A DNA stretch of 7,794 nt, taken from assembly GCA_937875715.1 (NCBI GenBank), contig CALEHZ010000211.1, forward strand, positions 1 through 7,794, read 5' to 3'. Below, in pieces: positions 1-6,699 of this stretch; position 1 is the stretch's first letter, and each line of letters starts with the position of its first letter. Source of the stretch: an uncultured Campylobacter sp. GTDB taxonomy: Bacteria; Campylobacterota; Campylobacteria; Campylobacterales; Campylobacteraceae. The position numbers were made by a program, and so were the translations under genes. The notes beneath the pieces were generated by a model. The model was not told the DNA's origin. It made no database searches and worked only from the letters and a program-made list of their open reading frames with translations.

Positions 1-1244
1 TGGGATATGATGCTAGGACGCATGCGCAAATGCTCTTTAGCGCCTTAATTTCAGGGCTAAATGCGCAGGGCTTGGAGCTTTTTGACATAGGGCTTGCGCC
101 TACGCCGGTGGGGTATTTTAGCGTGTTTAGTGGTGAGTTTGATGCTAATGTGATGATTACAGGCTCGCATAATCCAAAAGAATATAACGGCTTTAAAATC
201 ACAATTGGCACTGATAGCTTTTTTGGTGCTGACCTTCAAAAGCTTGGCGCAAAGGTGCTTGAAATGATAGAAAGCGACCCGCAATCAGCTGAAATTCCAG
301 AAAATTCAAGCGCAAAAGACTTTGATATTTTAAGCAAATACGAAGATTTTTATGCTAAGAATTTTGCGCATTTAAAGGGCTTTGATTTACCTTTTGTGTG
401 TGATTTTGGTAACGGCGCAGCTGGCGTGGCAGCAAGTTGCATCATAAAAGCTCTAAATCTAAACGCAAAAATGCTCTACGCCGAACCTGATGGCAATTTT
501 CCAAATCACCACCCAGACCCAAGCGTGGAAGAAAATTTAGCCGATTTAAAAGCTGAGTTAGCAAAAGGTGAGGCAAAAATCGCTTTTGGCTTTGATGGAG
601 ATGGCGATAGAATCGCAGTTCTTAGCTCACACCGCTCTATTAAAGGCGACGAACTTGCCTATCTATACGCTCTAAATATGAAAAATCCACGAGTGCTAGG
701 CGAAGTAAAATGTAGTCAAAATATGTATGATGAAATAAACAAGCTTGGCTCTGCTTTTATGGGCAAAACCGGTCATAGCAATATCAAAAAGGCGATGAAA
801 GAGCTAAACATTGACATGGCAGCAGAAGTGAGCGGGCATATTTTCTTTAAAGAGCGATATTTTGGCTTTGATGATGCGATTTATGCGATGATAAGGGCTT
901 TGGAGCTACTTTATAAAGGCTTTGATTTTGACGCTGAACTTGATAAATTGCCAAAGCTTTACTCAACCGATGAAATAAAAGTAGAAGTTAGCGAAAGCAC
1001 GAAATTTAGCATAATAGAGTGTATTAAAAAAGAGCTTGAAAGTGCTGATTTGCCTGAGATTTTAGACATCGTGGATATCGATGGACTTAGAGTGCGTTTT
1101 GATGCTGGCTGGGCACTAGTGCGAGCAAGCAACACCACGCCTGTGCTAGTTACTCGCTTTGAGGCACGAAGCAAAGCTGAACTAGAAGAGATCCAAACAC
1201 GCTTTAAAAAGCTAATTGACGAAGTAAAAGCAAAATTTATTTAA
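1..1244 (+). CDS. Phosphomannomutase/phosphoglucomutase (alpha-D-phosphohexomutase family), 5' end missing
   Basis: Cytoplasmic enzyme that interconverts hexose 6-phosphate and hexose 1-phosphate through a phosphoserine, feeding GDP-mannose or UDP-glucose and so surface polysaccharide synthesis. The reading frame is open from base 3 and starts inside the family motif GYDARTHAQ. About 413 residues are visible and roughly 45 N-terminal residues should lie left of the window, judged from the usual ~455. Key sites are present: the catalytic serine loop TGSHNP (Ser codon 165-167), the metal-binding loop DGDGDR (about 594-611), the sugar-specificity loop EVSGHIFF (about 826-850) and the C-terminal phosphate-binding loop RASNTTP (about 1122-1142). 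The usual forms of the last two are GEMSGH and RxSNTEP, so both vary slightly. The stop is TAA at 1242-1244, followed by a strong hairpin terminator. It converges on gyrB. Family assignment is secure, but mannose versus glucose preference cannot be read from sequence, so no symbol is given. Confidence 0.93.
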   Translation, partial: GYDARTHAQMLFSALISGLNAQGLELFDIGLAPTPVGYFSVFSGEFDANVMITGSHNPKEYNGFKITIGTDSFFGADLQKLGAKVLEMIESDPQSAEIPENSSAKDFDILSKYEDFYAKNFAHLKGFDLPFVCDFGNGAAGVAASCIIKALNLNAKMLYAEPDGNFPNHHPDPSVEENLADLKAELAKGEAKIAFGFDGDGDRIAVLSSHRSIKGDELAYLYALNMKNPRVLGEVKCSQNMYDEINKLGSAFMGKTGHSNIKKAMKELNIDMAAEVSGHIFFKERYFGFDDAIYAMIRALELLYKGFDFDAELDKLPKLYSTDEIKVEVSESTKFSIIECIKKELESADLPEILDIVDIDGLRVRFDAGWALVRASNTTPVLVTRFEARSKAELEEIQTRFKKLIDEVKAKFI

Positions 1245-1268
1245 AGTCTAGTGCTAAAACAGCCGCCA

Positions 1269-1310
1269 AAGCTGAATTTTCTAAGTTTTAGAAAATTCGG
1301 CTTAGTTTTT
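1269..1310 (+). terminator. Intrinsic terminator of the phosphohexomutase gene
   Basis: A 15-bp stem (1269-1283 with 1289-1303) closes a 5-nt loop and is perfect apart from one U-G wobble. It is followed by AG and five T. It sits 24 nt after the stop codon. The stem contains the GAATTTTCTA half-unit of the AT palindrome family found throughout the window. It is the best terminator in this spacer and probably ends the + strand transcript; it might also stop read-through from gyrB. Confidence 0.72.
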
Positions 1311-1533
1311 AAAAAATTCAGCCCTAAATTTTATAAAATTCATTTAATTATAAAAAATTCAGCACTTTAATTCACTGCTGCCAAAGTGAATTTTTATAAA
1401 ATTCAAGCCTTGAATTTTATAAAACTGAGCACAATGGCAAAAGTAAATTTTATAAAATTCACTAAGGCAATAGTTTATAACAGCTGAATTTTATGGATTT
1501 TTTAGAATTTCAAAGTGAATTTTATAAACAAGC

Positions 1534-1572
1534 AAATTTCATAAAATTCAGCATTTGAATTTTATGAAATTT
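1534..1572 (-). terminator. Hairpin just downstream of gyrB, possible terminator
   Basis: A perfect 17-bp inverted repeat (1534-1550 with 1556-1572) with a 5-nt loop starts 12 bases past the gyrB stop codon. The stem is almost all A-T, and on the minus strand it is followed by GCTTGTTTAT rather than a clean U-run, so it is a weak match to a classical intrinsic terminator. It is the first structure a gyrB transcript would form. Confidence 0.4.
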
Positions 1573-1583
1573 TATAAAATTCA

Positions 1584-3890
1584 CTAAACATCAAGATGTT
1601 TTACATCTTTTGCGTGTGCTTGGATGTAGTCTCTGCGAGGTTCTACCTCATCGCCCATAAATAGCTCAAAAATCTCGCTGGCTTTCTCCATATCTTCTAC
1701 GCCGATTTTTAGTAGGCGGCGATTTTCAGGGTTCATCGTAGTCTCCCAAAGCTGGTCAGGATTCATCTCGCCAAGACCTTTGTAGCGCTGGATATCTGCG
1801 CCTTTTTTGGCATTTGCTTCAATCTCATCTAAAATCGCTACAGGATCGCCACCAAGGTCAATTCCACGCTCTTTCATCTTATTATTTAGATGTAAAGCCT
1901 CTTCAAAAATCGCATTTGTAAAAAGATTATCATTTATAACAAGCTCTTCAAGGCCATTATCAGTTTGCGCATAAATGCGAATTTCATCATCACTTAAATA
2001 GCTATTTAAGATATTAAAGCCATCATTTTCGATCTTTGCTTTAATCACTTCAAAAAGCTCAGTATACGGAAGTCCTATAAAATCAGGATTTTCTATCATA
2101 TAGCGAATCGCATCAATGATATTAAAGCGTTTTTTAAGCTCATTTAGCATAGAGCGGTATTGCGCCACAAGCTTTAAATAATCGATGAGATCAGCCCCAC
2201 CCACGCCTTCAAACTCACGGCTTTCAATGCCAGTTTCAATTAAAAACTCATTTAAGGCTTTTTCATCTTTTAGATAGATTTTTTTCTTGCCTTTTTTGTA
2301 TAGATAAAGTGGCGGCTGTGCTAAATATACATAGCCTTTTTCTATAATCGGCGTTAAAAATCTAAAGAAAAATGTTAAAAGCAAGGTTTGAATGTGTGAA
2401 CCATCCACATCGGCATCGGTCATAATGATGATTTTATGGTATCGCAAGCGATTTTCATCAAACTCTTCGCCCACGCCACAGCCAAAGGCTGTAATCATAT
2501 TTTTAATCTCTTCGCTTTGAAGTATTTTATCAAGCCTAGATTTTTCTACATTTAGAATTTTACCTCGAAGTGGCAAAATCGCTTGAAATACTCTATCACG
2601 CCCTTGCTTAGCAGAACCACCAGCTGAGTCACCCTCAACTAGATAAATCTCACACTCACTAGCTTCTTTACTTTGACAATCAGCTAATTTTCCTGGCAAG
2701 GTTCCTACGCTGTTTATATTATCTTTTTTGCGTGTTAAATCACGAGCCCTTTTAGCTGCTTCTCTACCACGCGCTGCTAAAAGCGCTTTATTCATTATCG
2801 CTCTTGCTTCATTTGGATTTTCTTCAAAGTATTTTACAAGAGTTTCAAACACCATTTTTTGCGTGATCGGCTTAACATAGCTTGAGCCTAGTTTGCCTTT
2901 TGTTTGCCCCTCAAACTGCGGTTCTGGCACTTTTACGCTAATAACTGCTACAAGCCCTTCACGCACATCATCGCCTGTGATTTTGGTATCTTTTTCACGG
3001 GCGTTTGCGTTTGCTGCGATATAGTTTGTAATCGCTCTTGTAAGTCCTGCTCTAAATCCAGCCTCATGCGTTCCACCATCTGGAGTTTTAATGTTATTTA
3101 CAAAGCTTAGTAAGTTTTCGCTATAACTTTCGTTATAAAGTAGCGCAAACTCTACTATCACATCATCTTCGCCGCCAGAGAAGCTAACAGCTTTGCTTAG
3201 AGCATTTGATTTATTCATATCGCTTACAAAGCTTGAAAGTCCGCCCTCAAAATGATAACTCTCTTTAAATCCATCTCTTTCATCACTGAAATTTATGGTA
3301 ATTTTTGGATTAAGATAAGCAAGCTCAGCAAAGCGTTTAGCTAAGATTTCTCTATCAAAAACTACAATTTCAAAAATCTCATCATCAGGCCAAAACTCCA
3401 CGCAAGTGCCTGTTTCTTTTGTAGTTTTTCCTTGACTTAGTTCGTTTTGGGGAATTCCAGCCGCAAAATCTTCATGCCAAAAGTATCCATCACGCTTTAT
3501 ATCCAAAACTAATTTTTTTGAAAGCGCATTTACGACTGAGACGCCCACACCATGAAGACCGCCGCTTACTTTATAAGTATCTTTATCAAACTTTCCACCA
3601 GCATGCAGCACTGTTAAAACAACAGTTGCTGCGCTGATTTTCTCAGTTGGGTGCATGGCAACTGGAATTCCACGGCCATTATCGCTGATTTTTGCTGAGC
3701 CATCTTTTGTTAAAATCACATTGATAGTATCACAAAATCCAGCCATCGCCTCATCAATAGAGTTATCAACAACTTCATAAATCATGTGATGAAGTCCGCC
3801 GATATTTGTATCGCCTATATACATTCCAGGGCGTTTGCGAACTGCTTCAAGGCCTTTTAAGACCTTAATATTATCTGCTCCGTAACTCAT
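1584..3890 (-). CDS. gyrB: DNA gyrase subunit B
   Basis: ATPase subunit of the A2B2 type II topoisomerase that introduces negative supercoils and relieves positive supercoils ahead of forks; target of aminocoumarins. At 768 residues it has the usual Campylobacter length and lacks the ~165-residue insert of enteric GyrB. The GHKL ATPase domain shows EVVDN at 39-43 (Glu39 the general base), DNGRG 70-74 and GGLHGVG 110-116. The transducer carries the QTK loop (GQTKGKLGS 328-336, Lys331). The TOPRIM domain shows EGDSA 420-424, PLRGKILNVEK 440-450 and DADVDGSHI 492-500, whose acidic residues bind Mg2+. The C-terminal block QRYKGLGEMN is at 701-710. The ATG start has AGGA (plus 3898-3901) 7 nt upstream. 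That site overlaps the dnaN stop (TAGGA), and the two genes are only 9 nt apart, so translational coupling to dnaN is likely. No separate promoter is evident. Confidence 0.99.
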   Translation of the reverse strand: MSYGADNIKVLKGLEAVRKRPGMYIGDTNIGGLHHMIYEVVDNSIDEAMAGFCDTINVILTKDGSAKISDNGRGIPVAMHPTEKISAATVVLTVLHAGGKFDKDTYKVSGGLHGVGVSVVNALSKKLVLDIKRDGYFWHEDFAAGIPQNELSQGKTTKETGTCVEFWPDDEIFEIVVFDREILAKRFAELAYLNPKITINFSDERDGFKESYHFEGGLSSFVSDMNKSNALSKAVSFSGGEDDVIVEFALLYNESYSENLLSFVNNIKTPDGGTHEAGFRAGLTRAITNYIAANANAREKDTKITGDDVREGLVAVISVKVPEPQFEGQTKGKLGSSYVKPITQKMVFETLVKYFEENPNEARAIMNKALLAARGREAAKRARDLTRKKDNINSVGTLPGKLADCQSKEASECEIYLVEGDSAGGSAKQGRDRVFQAILPLRGKILNVEKSRLDKILQSEEIKNMITAFGCGVGEEFDENRLRYHKIIIMTDADVDGSHIQTLLLTFFFRFLTPIIEKGYVYLAQPPLYLYKKGKKKIYLKDEKALNEFLIETGIESREFEGVGGADLIDYLKLVAQYRSMLNELKKRFNIIDAIRYMIENPDFIGLPYTELFEVIKAKIENDGFNILNSYLSDDEIRIYAQTDNGLEELVINDNLFTNAIFEEALHLNNKMKERGIDLGGDPVAILDEIEANAKKGADIQRYKGLGEMNPDQLWETTMNPENRRLLKIGVEDMEKASEIFELFMGDEVEPRRDYIQAHAKDVKHLDV

Positions 3891-3899
3891 TTTTTCATC

Positions 3900-4967
3900 C
3901 TAGTTTCTTATTTGTGTCATAACTGCTGTTAGATTTTCGCTATTTAGTAAAATTGGCAGTCCTGGCTCGTTATATTTTAAAGTGAAAAATTCAGTATCTA
4001 CGCTAGCTAAAAAATCTAGCATATTTTTATTTTTCACATTGATTTCATATTTGTTATTTACATCTAGTTCAGTCTCAATTGTAGTTTTACCTTTGCTTCC
4101 AACCTTGGCTAAAACCATAAAATCAATAGTATTTTTGCTAAAAATTATATTTACATTTTCATCTACAATGCGAACTGTTTTTAAAGCACCTACAATCTCA
4201 TCTCGCTTTAATGTAATTTCATTGCTATAATTTTGACTAAGTAGTCTTTCGTAATCAGCGTATTTACCATTGATTAATTTAATGAAAAATGTAAAATCTT
4301 CGCTTTTTGCAATTAGCATTATGTCATCATAAAAAATTTCTATTTTTTGATTTACAAGTTTAGAAAATTCACTTATTGCTCTTTTTGGTAAGATTATTTT
4401 AAACTCTTCATCGCTTGAGACATTGATTGTATATGCAGTTACTCTTTTGCCATCGGTGCCGACTATGTTTAATCTATCTTTTTTTATATCAAGCAAGGCA
4501 CCGGTAAATTCGATTTTAGCATTATTTGCATCTATACAGCTTTCTACTTTTTTAAGACCTGCTAAAATGAGATTTGCATTTATATTAAACTTATTTTTAT
4601 TTTCTATAGTAGGAAAATCAGGATAATCACTAGCTCTTTGCATATTTAGATCAAAAAGTGAAAGATTTTGTTTTATATACATTATATCATTTTCAGTATA
4701 AATTGTAATTTCTCCATCTTTTAAACTTTTGATTCTATCTAGTAGATCTTTTCCATGTGCTGTTGCGCAGCCTTCTTCTTTTATTACTAGATCTTTGATA
4801 GTGTAGTTTAATCCCATTTCTTGATCTGTTGCTCTAATAATAAGACTTTCATTACTAGCATTAAAATAAATATGCGAAGTAATTGCAGATGAATCCCTTT
4901 TTTCTAAATAAGAATTTAGATTTGAGATAATATTTTCTAAAATTTGCTTTTGCATGGTGATTTTCAT
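3900..4967 (-). CDS. dnaN: DNA polymerase III beta subunit (sliding clamp)
   Basis: Ring-shaped homodimer that encircles DNA and tethers Pol III and other repair and replication proteins. At 355 residues it matches Campylobacter clamps and is slightly shorter than the E. coli protein (366). It should fold as three related clamp domains of roughly 120 residues each. Recognisable conserved blocks are RASDYPDFP (111-119), GTDGKRVTAY (170-179, compare ATDGHRLA in E. coli), LPKRAISEF (193-201) and the NGKYADYERLL strand-turn (233-243). The C-terminus, AVMTQIRN, differs from the E. coli MPMRL end that lines the partner-binding pocket. The ATG start has a strong AGGGG (plus 4973-4977) 5 nt upstream. 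It lies 132 nt after dnaA in the same direction, with a spacer carrying DnaA-box-like sites and a possible promoter, and runs straight into gyrB. Confidence 0.97.
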   Translation of the reverse strand: MKITMQKQILENIISNLNSYLEKRDSSAITSHIYFNASNESLIIRATDQEMGLNYTIKDLVIKEEGCATAHGKDLLDRIKSLKDGEITIYTENDIMYIKQNLSLFDLNMQRASDYPDFPTIENKNKFNINANLILAGLKKVESCIDANNAKIEFTGALLDIKKDRLNIVGTDGKRVTAYTINVSSDEEFKIILPKRAISEFSKLVNQKIEIFYDDIMLIAKSEDFTFFIKLINGKYADYERLLSQNYSNEITLKRDEIVGALKTVRIVDENVNIIFSKNTIDFMVLAKVGSKGKTTIETELDVNNKYEINVKNKNMLDFLASVDTEFFTLKYNEPGLPILLNSENLTAVMTQIRN

Positions 4968-5015
4968 TTTTTCCCCTTTTTATTTTTAAATTTTCGTCTT
5001 TGTTGAATTCGTGCT

Positions 5016-5032
5016 TGTGAAAATGTGAAAAA
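5016..5032 (-). promoter_or_regulatory. Tandem pair of DnaA-box-like sites
   Basis: On the minus strand the site reads TTTTTCACATTTTCACA: two same-orientation boxes with 8-bp periodicity sharing one base. They lie just downstream of a TAAAAT hexamer and upstream of dnaN, so DnaA bound here could both help open the origin and repress dnaN transcription. Confidence 0.55.
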
Positions 5033-5034
5033 GT

Positions 5035-5040
5035 ATTTTA
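5035..5040 (-). promoter_or_regulatory. dnaN: Possible -10 element for dnaN
   Basis: On the minus strand the hexamer TAAAAT, in the context GCTTTAAAATACT, lies 68 nt upstream of the dnaN ATG. Campylobacter sigma70 promoters rely on the -10 element and lack a conserved -35, so this is compatible, but in DNA this AT-rich it is weak evidence. A start site about 7 nt downstream would fall inside the tandem DnaA boxes at 5016-5032. Confidence 0.3.
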
Positions 5041-5066
5041 AAGCTTGAATTTTTTGAAATTTTATA

Positions 5067-5104
5067 AAATTCACTTTTGAATTTTTTGTTCACATATTTT
5101 CACT
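5067..5104 (+). promoter_or_regulatory. Cluster of three DnaA-box-like sites at the dnaA 3' end
   Basis: Three plus-strand boxes: AAATTCACT (5067-5075), TTGTTCACA (5086-5094) and ATTTTCACT (5096-5104). The last overlaps the dnaA stop codon (TGA, plus 5100-5102). The spacing of the last two is 10 bp, one helical turn, which suits side-by-side DnaA binding. AAATTCACT also forms part of an AT palindrome unit (about 5060-5074), so it may belong to that repeat instead. Confidence 0.5.
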
Positions 5105-6410
5105 TTTCTGCCATTATTTTATTTTTTATCTCCTCGATTTGAGCTTTAAAATCCTCGCTTATATTCATAAGTTCGTGAATTTTTTTGATATTATGTGAAA
5201 CTGCGCTATGATCTTTTAACCCAAAGTGATTTGCTAGCTGCGGCATCGAATTTGGCGTCAAATTCTTTGCTAGATAAATACAAATTCTTCTAGCTTCTAC
5301 GATTTTTTTAGTTTTGCTTTTACTTTTTATTTCACTTACTTTTATATTTAGCTCGTGGGCCACTATATTCATTATTTCTTCTAAGCTTGAGCTTTCTTTT
5401 TTGCTTTTTATTTGATCTTTTATCACACTTTTTGCAAACTCAAGCGTGATATTTTGTCCCATTAGCCTTGAAAAAGCATTTATACTTAAAAGTGCGCCCT
5501 CGATTTCACGGATATTATCGCCCATATTTGTAGCGATATAGTTGATTATATCATCATTTAAAATAATACCATCAAAGCTACATTTTGCTTTTATAATGCG
5601 AATTTTAGTCTCTAGCTCAGGTGGCGTAATATCAGCTATAAGTCCGCTTTCAAAGCGTGAAATAAGCCTTTCTTCAAAGCCTTTTAGCATTTTTGGCGGC
5701 TTATCACAAGTTAGCGCAATTTGCGAGCTTTTTTCTCTAAGGTCGTTAAAAGTAAAGAAAAACTCCTCTTGAACTTTATTTGAACAATTTGCCAAAAACT
5801 GCACATCATCAATTAGCAAAATATCGCAATTTCTATATTTTTCTTTAAACTTTGGCATGGTGCGATTGTCTACATTTACGATAAAATCGTTATAAAACTG
5901 CTCTGCTGTGACACAAATCACATTTAAATTTCTTGCCATTGTAGCATTGCCGATTGAGTGAAGTAAATGCGTTTTACCAAGGCCCGTTGAGCCGTAGATA
6001 AAAAGTGGATTATAGCTCTTGCCAGGTTCATTTGCCACGCTTTTTGCCACTGAAAAGGCGTATTGATTTGAGTCTCCAACGATAAAATTTTCAAAGGTAA
6101 AATTTTCTAAAAGCAAAGCACGATTTGACTGTGTTTGCTTGATTTCAGCTAAAGTTTGCGTTTTTTTGCTTGTTTTTTGGGGAATTTGAATTTTAATATT
6201 TGGCTTAAAACCTAATTTTTCTTCATACGAATTTGCGATTAACTCGCTAAATTTGGTGCGGACAAAATTTGCTATAAAAAGATTTGGTGCGATAAAAACG
6301 ATATTTTTCTCATCACTGCGCTTTGAATCAAAAATAATTTGACAAATATAAGCTTTAGCTTCAGTCTTTGAAAGCTTGCTTAAAACATAGTTTGTAGCAC
6401 TTTCTAACAA
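5100..6410 (-). CDS. dnaA: Chromosomal replication initiator DnaA (TTG start)
   Basis: AAA+ ATPase that binds DnaA boxes, opens the origin and recruits the helicase. It has 436 residues, close to the C. jejuni protein. Domain I is about 1-75. A short linker leads into the AAA+ domain (about 105-330), with the FTFENFIVGDSNQYA entry motif, Walker A GSTGLGKT 140-147 (Lys146; the second position is usually Pro), Walker B ILLIDDVQF 197-205, a sensor I region LTCDKPP (usually LTSDRPP), the arginine-finger region SRFESGL (Arg252) and sensor II GDNIREIEG (Arg301). Domain IV (about 345-436) has the helix-turn-helix signature KDHSAVSHNIKKI at 399-411. The start is TTG. A stop (TAG, plus 6420-6422) lies four codons upstream in frame and the next internal ATG is at residue 158, so only TTG keeps a complete domain I. 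AGGGG stands 6 nt upstream. Flanking spacers on both sides carry DnaA-box-like sites. Confidence 0.98.
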   Translation of the reverse strand: MLESATNYVLSKLSKTEAKAYICQIIFDSKRSDEKNIVFIAPNLFIANFVRTKFSELIANSYEEKLGFKPNIKIQIPQKTSKKTQTLAEIKQTQSNRALLLENFTFENFIVGDSNQYAFSVAKSVANEPGKSYNPLFIYGSTGLGKTHLLHSIGNATMARNLNVICVTAEQFYNDFIVNVDNRTMPKFKEKYRNCDILLIDDVQFLANCSNKVQEEFFFTFNDLREKSSQIALTCDKPPKMLKGFEERLISRFESGLIADITPPELETKIRIIKAKCSFDGIILNDDIINYIATNMGDNIREIEGALLSINAFSRLMGQNITLEFAKSVIKDQIKSKKESSSLEEIMNIVAHELNIKVSEIKSKSKTKKIVEARRICIYLAKNLTPNSMPQLANHFGLKDHSAVSHNIKKIHELMNISEDFKAQIEEIKNKIMAEK

Positions 6411-6416
6411 AATTTT

Positions 6417-6421
6417 CCCCT
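6417..6421 (-). promoter_or_regulatory. dnaA: Strong Shine-Dalgarno fixing the dnaA TTG start
   Basis: On the minus strand AGGGG is followed by AAAATT and then TTG. The 6-nt spacing is ideal and matches the GGGG-type site in front of dnaN. The first two bases overlap an in-frame TAG, which excludes any upstream start. Confidence 0.8.
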
Positions 6422-6435
6422 AATAAAAAGCTAGT

Positions 6436-6444
6436 ATTTTAGCA
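6436..6444 (-). promoter_or_regulatory. dnaA: Candidate extended -10 promoter of dnaA
   Basis: On the minus strand the sequence TGCTAAAAT gives a TGn extension plus a TAAAAT -10 element, as expected for Campylobacter sigma70 promoters. Initiation about 7 nt downstream would leave a leader of roughly 20 nt, just enough for the Shine-Dalgarno. It partly overlaps the 14-bp palindrome AGCAAAATTTTGCT (plus 6441-6454), a possible operator. A second, weaker -10-like TACAAT lies further upstream on the minus strand (plus about 6466-6471). Confidence 0.45.
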
Positions 6445-6509
6445 AAATTTTGCTGAAAATTTTATTGTATTACAAGAATTTTCCTTAATTTTTGTTAAAA
6501 TTATGAAAA

Positions 6510-6561
6510 ATTTTCACAAGTGAAATTAATGTGAAAATCTTTTAAAAAATTTTGTGAATTT
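6510..6561. promoter_or_regulatory. Cluster of four DnaA-box-like sites
   Basis: The first two boxes abut head to head (ATTTTCACA then AGTGAAATT, 6510-6527), giving a near-palindromic site. Two more minus-strand boxes follow at 6530-6538 and 6553-6561. All keep the TTCAC core. The cluster sits about 100-150 bp upstream of the dnaA start, so it could both seed origin opening and autoregulate dnaA. Confidence 0.55.
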
Positions 6562-6588
6562 TAATAAAATTTTAAGGCAAAAATTTGA

Positions 6589-6627
6589 AATTTTTAGAAA
6601 ATTCAAAGAATGAATTTTCTAAAAATT
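6589..6627. repeat. Perfect 17-bp inverted repeat with 5-nt loop
   Basis: The arms 6589-6605 and 6611-6627 are fully complementary around the loop AAGAA. The sequence is of the GAATTTTCTAAAAATT type, a variant of the window's AT palindrome family. It could act as a cruciform in DNA at the origin, or as a hairpin in the ruvC leader if transcription starts upstream of it. Confidence 0.7.
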
Positions 6628-6666
6628 GCTGAATATTTCATCGTTTGATGGCTTTGAATTTTTTGA

Positions 6667-6694
6667 ATTTTCTAAAAAAGCTTTTTTAGAAAAT
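6667..6694. repeat. Perfect 28-bp palindrome abutting the ruvC ribosome binding site
   Basis: Every base from 6667 to 6694 pairs symmetrically about the centre AAGCTT (6678-6683). The next base begins the ruvC Shine-Dalgarno AAAGGTG (6695-6701). It could be a protein operator, a leader RNA hairpin that affects ruvC translation, or one more member of the AT palindrome family. Confidence 0.7.
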
Positions 6695-6699
6695 AAAGG

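Larger units (their letters stand above)
1245..1583. repeat. Gene-free AT-rich spacer built of palindromic repeat units
   Basis: This 339-base stretch between convergent genes has no credible ORF. It contains about ten copies or half-copies of TTTATAAAATTCA / TGAATTTTATAAA, the units of the 16-bp palindrome GAATTTTATAAAATTC. Units pair into longer inverted repeats: 1392-1406 with 1410-1424 (15 bp perfect, 3-nt loop), 1534-1550 with 1556-1572 (17 bp perfect, 5-nt loop), and a 15-bp match between about 1450-1464 and 1514-1528. Five TTCAC cores occur: 1371-1375, 1458-1462 and 1580-1584 on +, and 1386-1390 and 1515-1519 on -. Beyond the terminator at 1269-1310, whether it does more than end convergent transcription cannot be told from sequence. 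Confidence 0.75.
4968..5099. other. dnaA-dnaN spacer: candidate origin half (oriC2-like) with DnaA boxes
   Basis: This 132-bp AT-rich spacer holds five boxes with the TTCAC core reported for Campylobacterota DnaA boxes; the last of them runs into the dnaA stop. On the minus strand there are ATTTTCACA (5016-5024) and TTTTTCACA (5024-5032). On the plus strand there are AAATTCACT (5067-5075), TTGTTCACA (5086-5094) and ATTTTCACT (5096-5104). The two groups face each other across an AT-rich core (about 5033-5066), which could be an unwinding element. An origin half here matches the bipartite origin known in H. pylori. The boxes are directly seen; the origin function is inferred from position and family knowledge. 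Confidence 0.68.

Noticed and set aside
2904..3110. Plus-strand ORF inside gyrB
   Set aside because: Antisense shadow of a highly conserved gyrB segment; no start signals.
3887..3898. ATG overlapping the gyrB ribosome binding site (minus strand GGATGAAAAAATGA)
   Set aside because: This upstream ATG gives only ATG-AAA-AAA-TGA out of frame with gyrB; the GHKL domain begins properly from the ATG at 3890.
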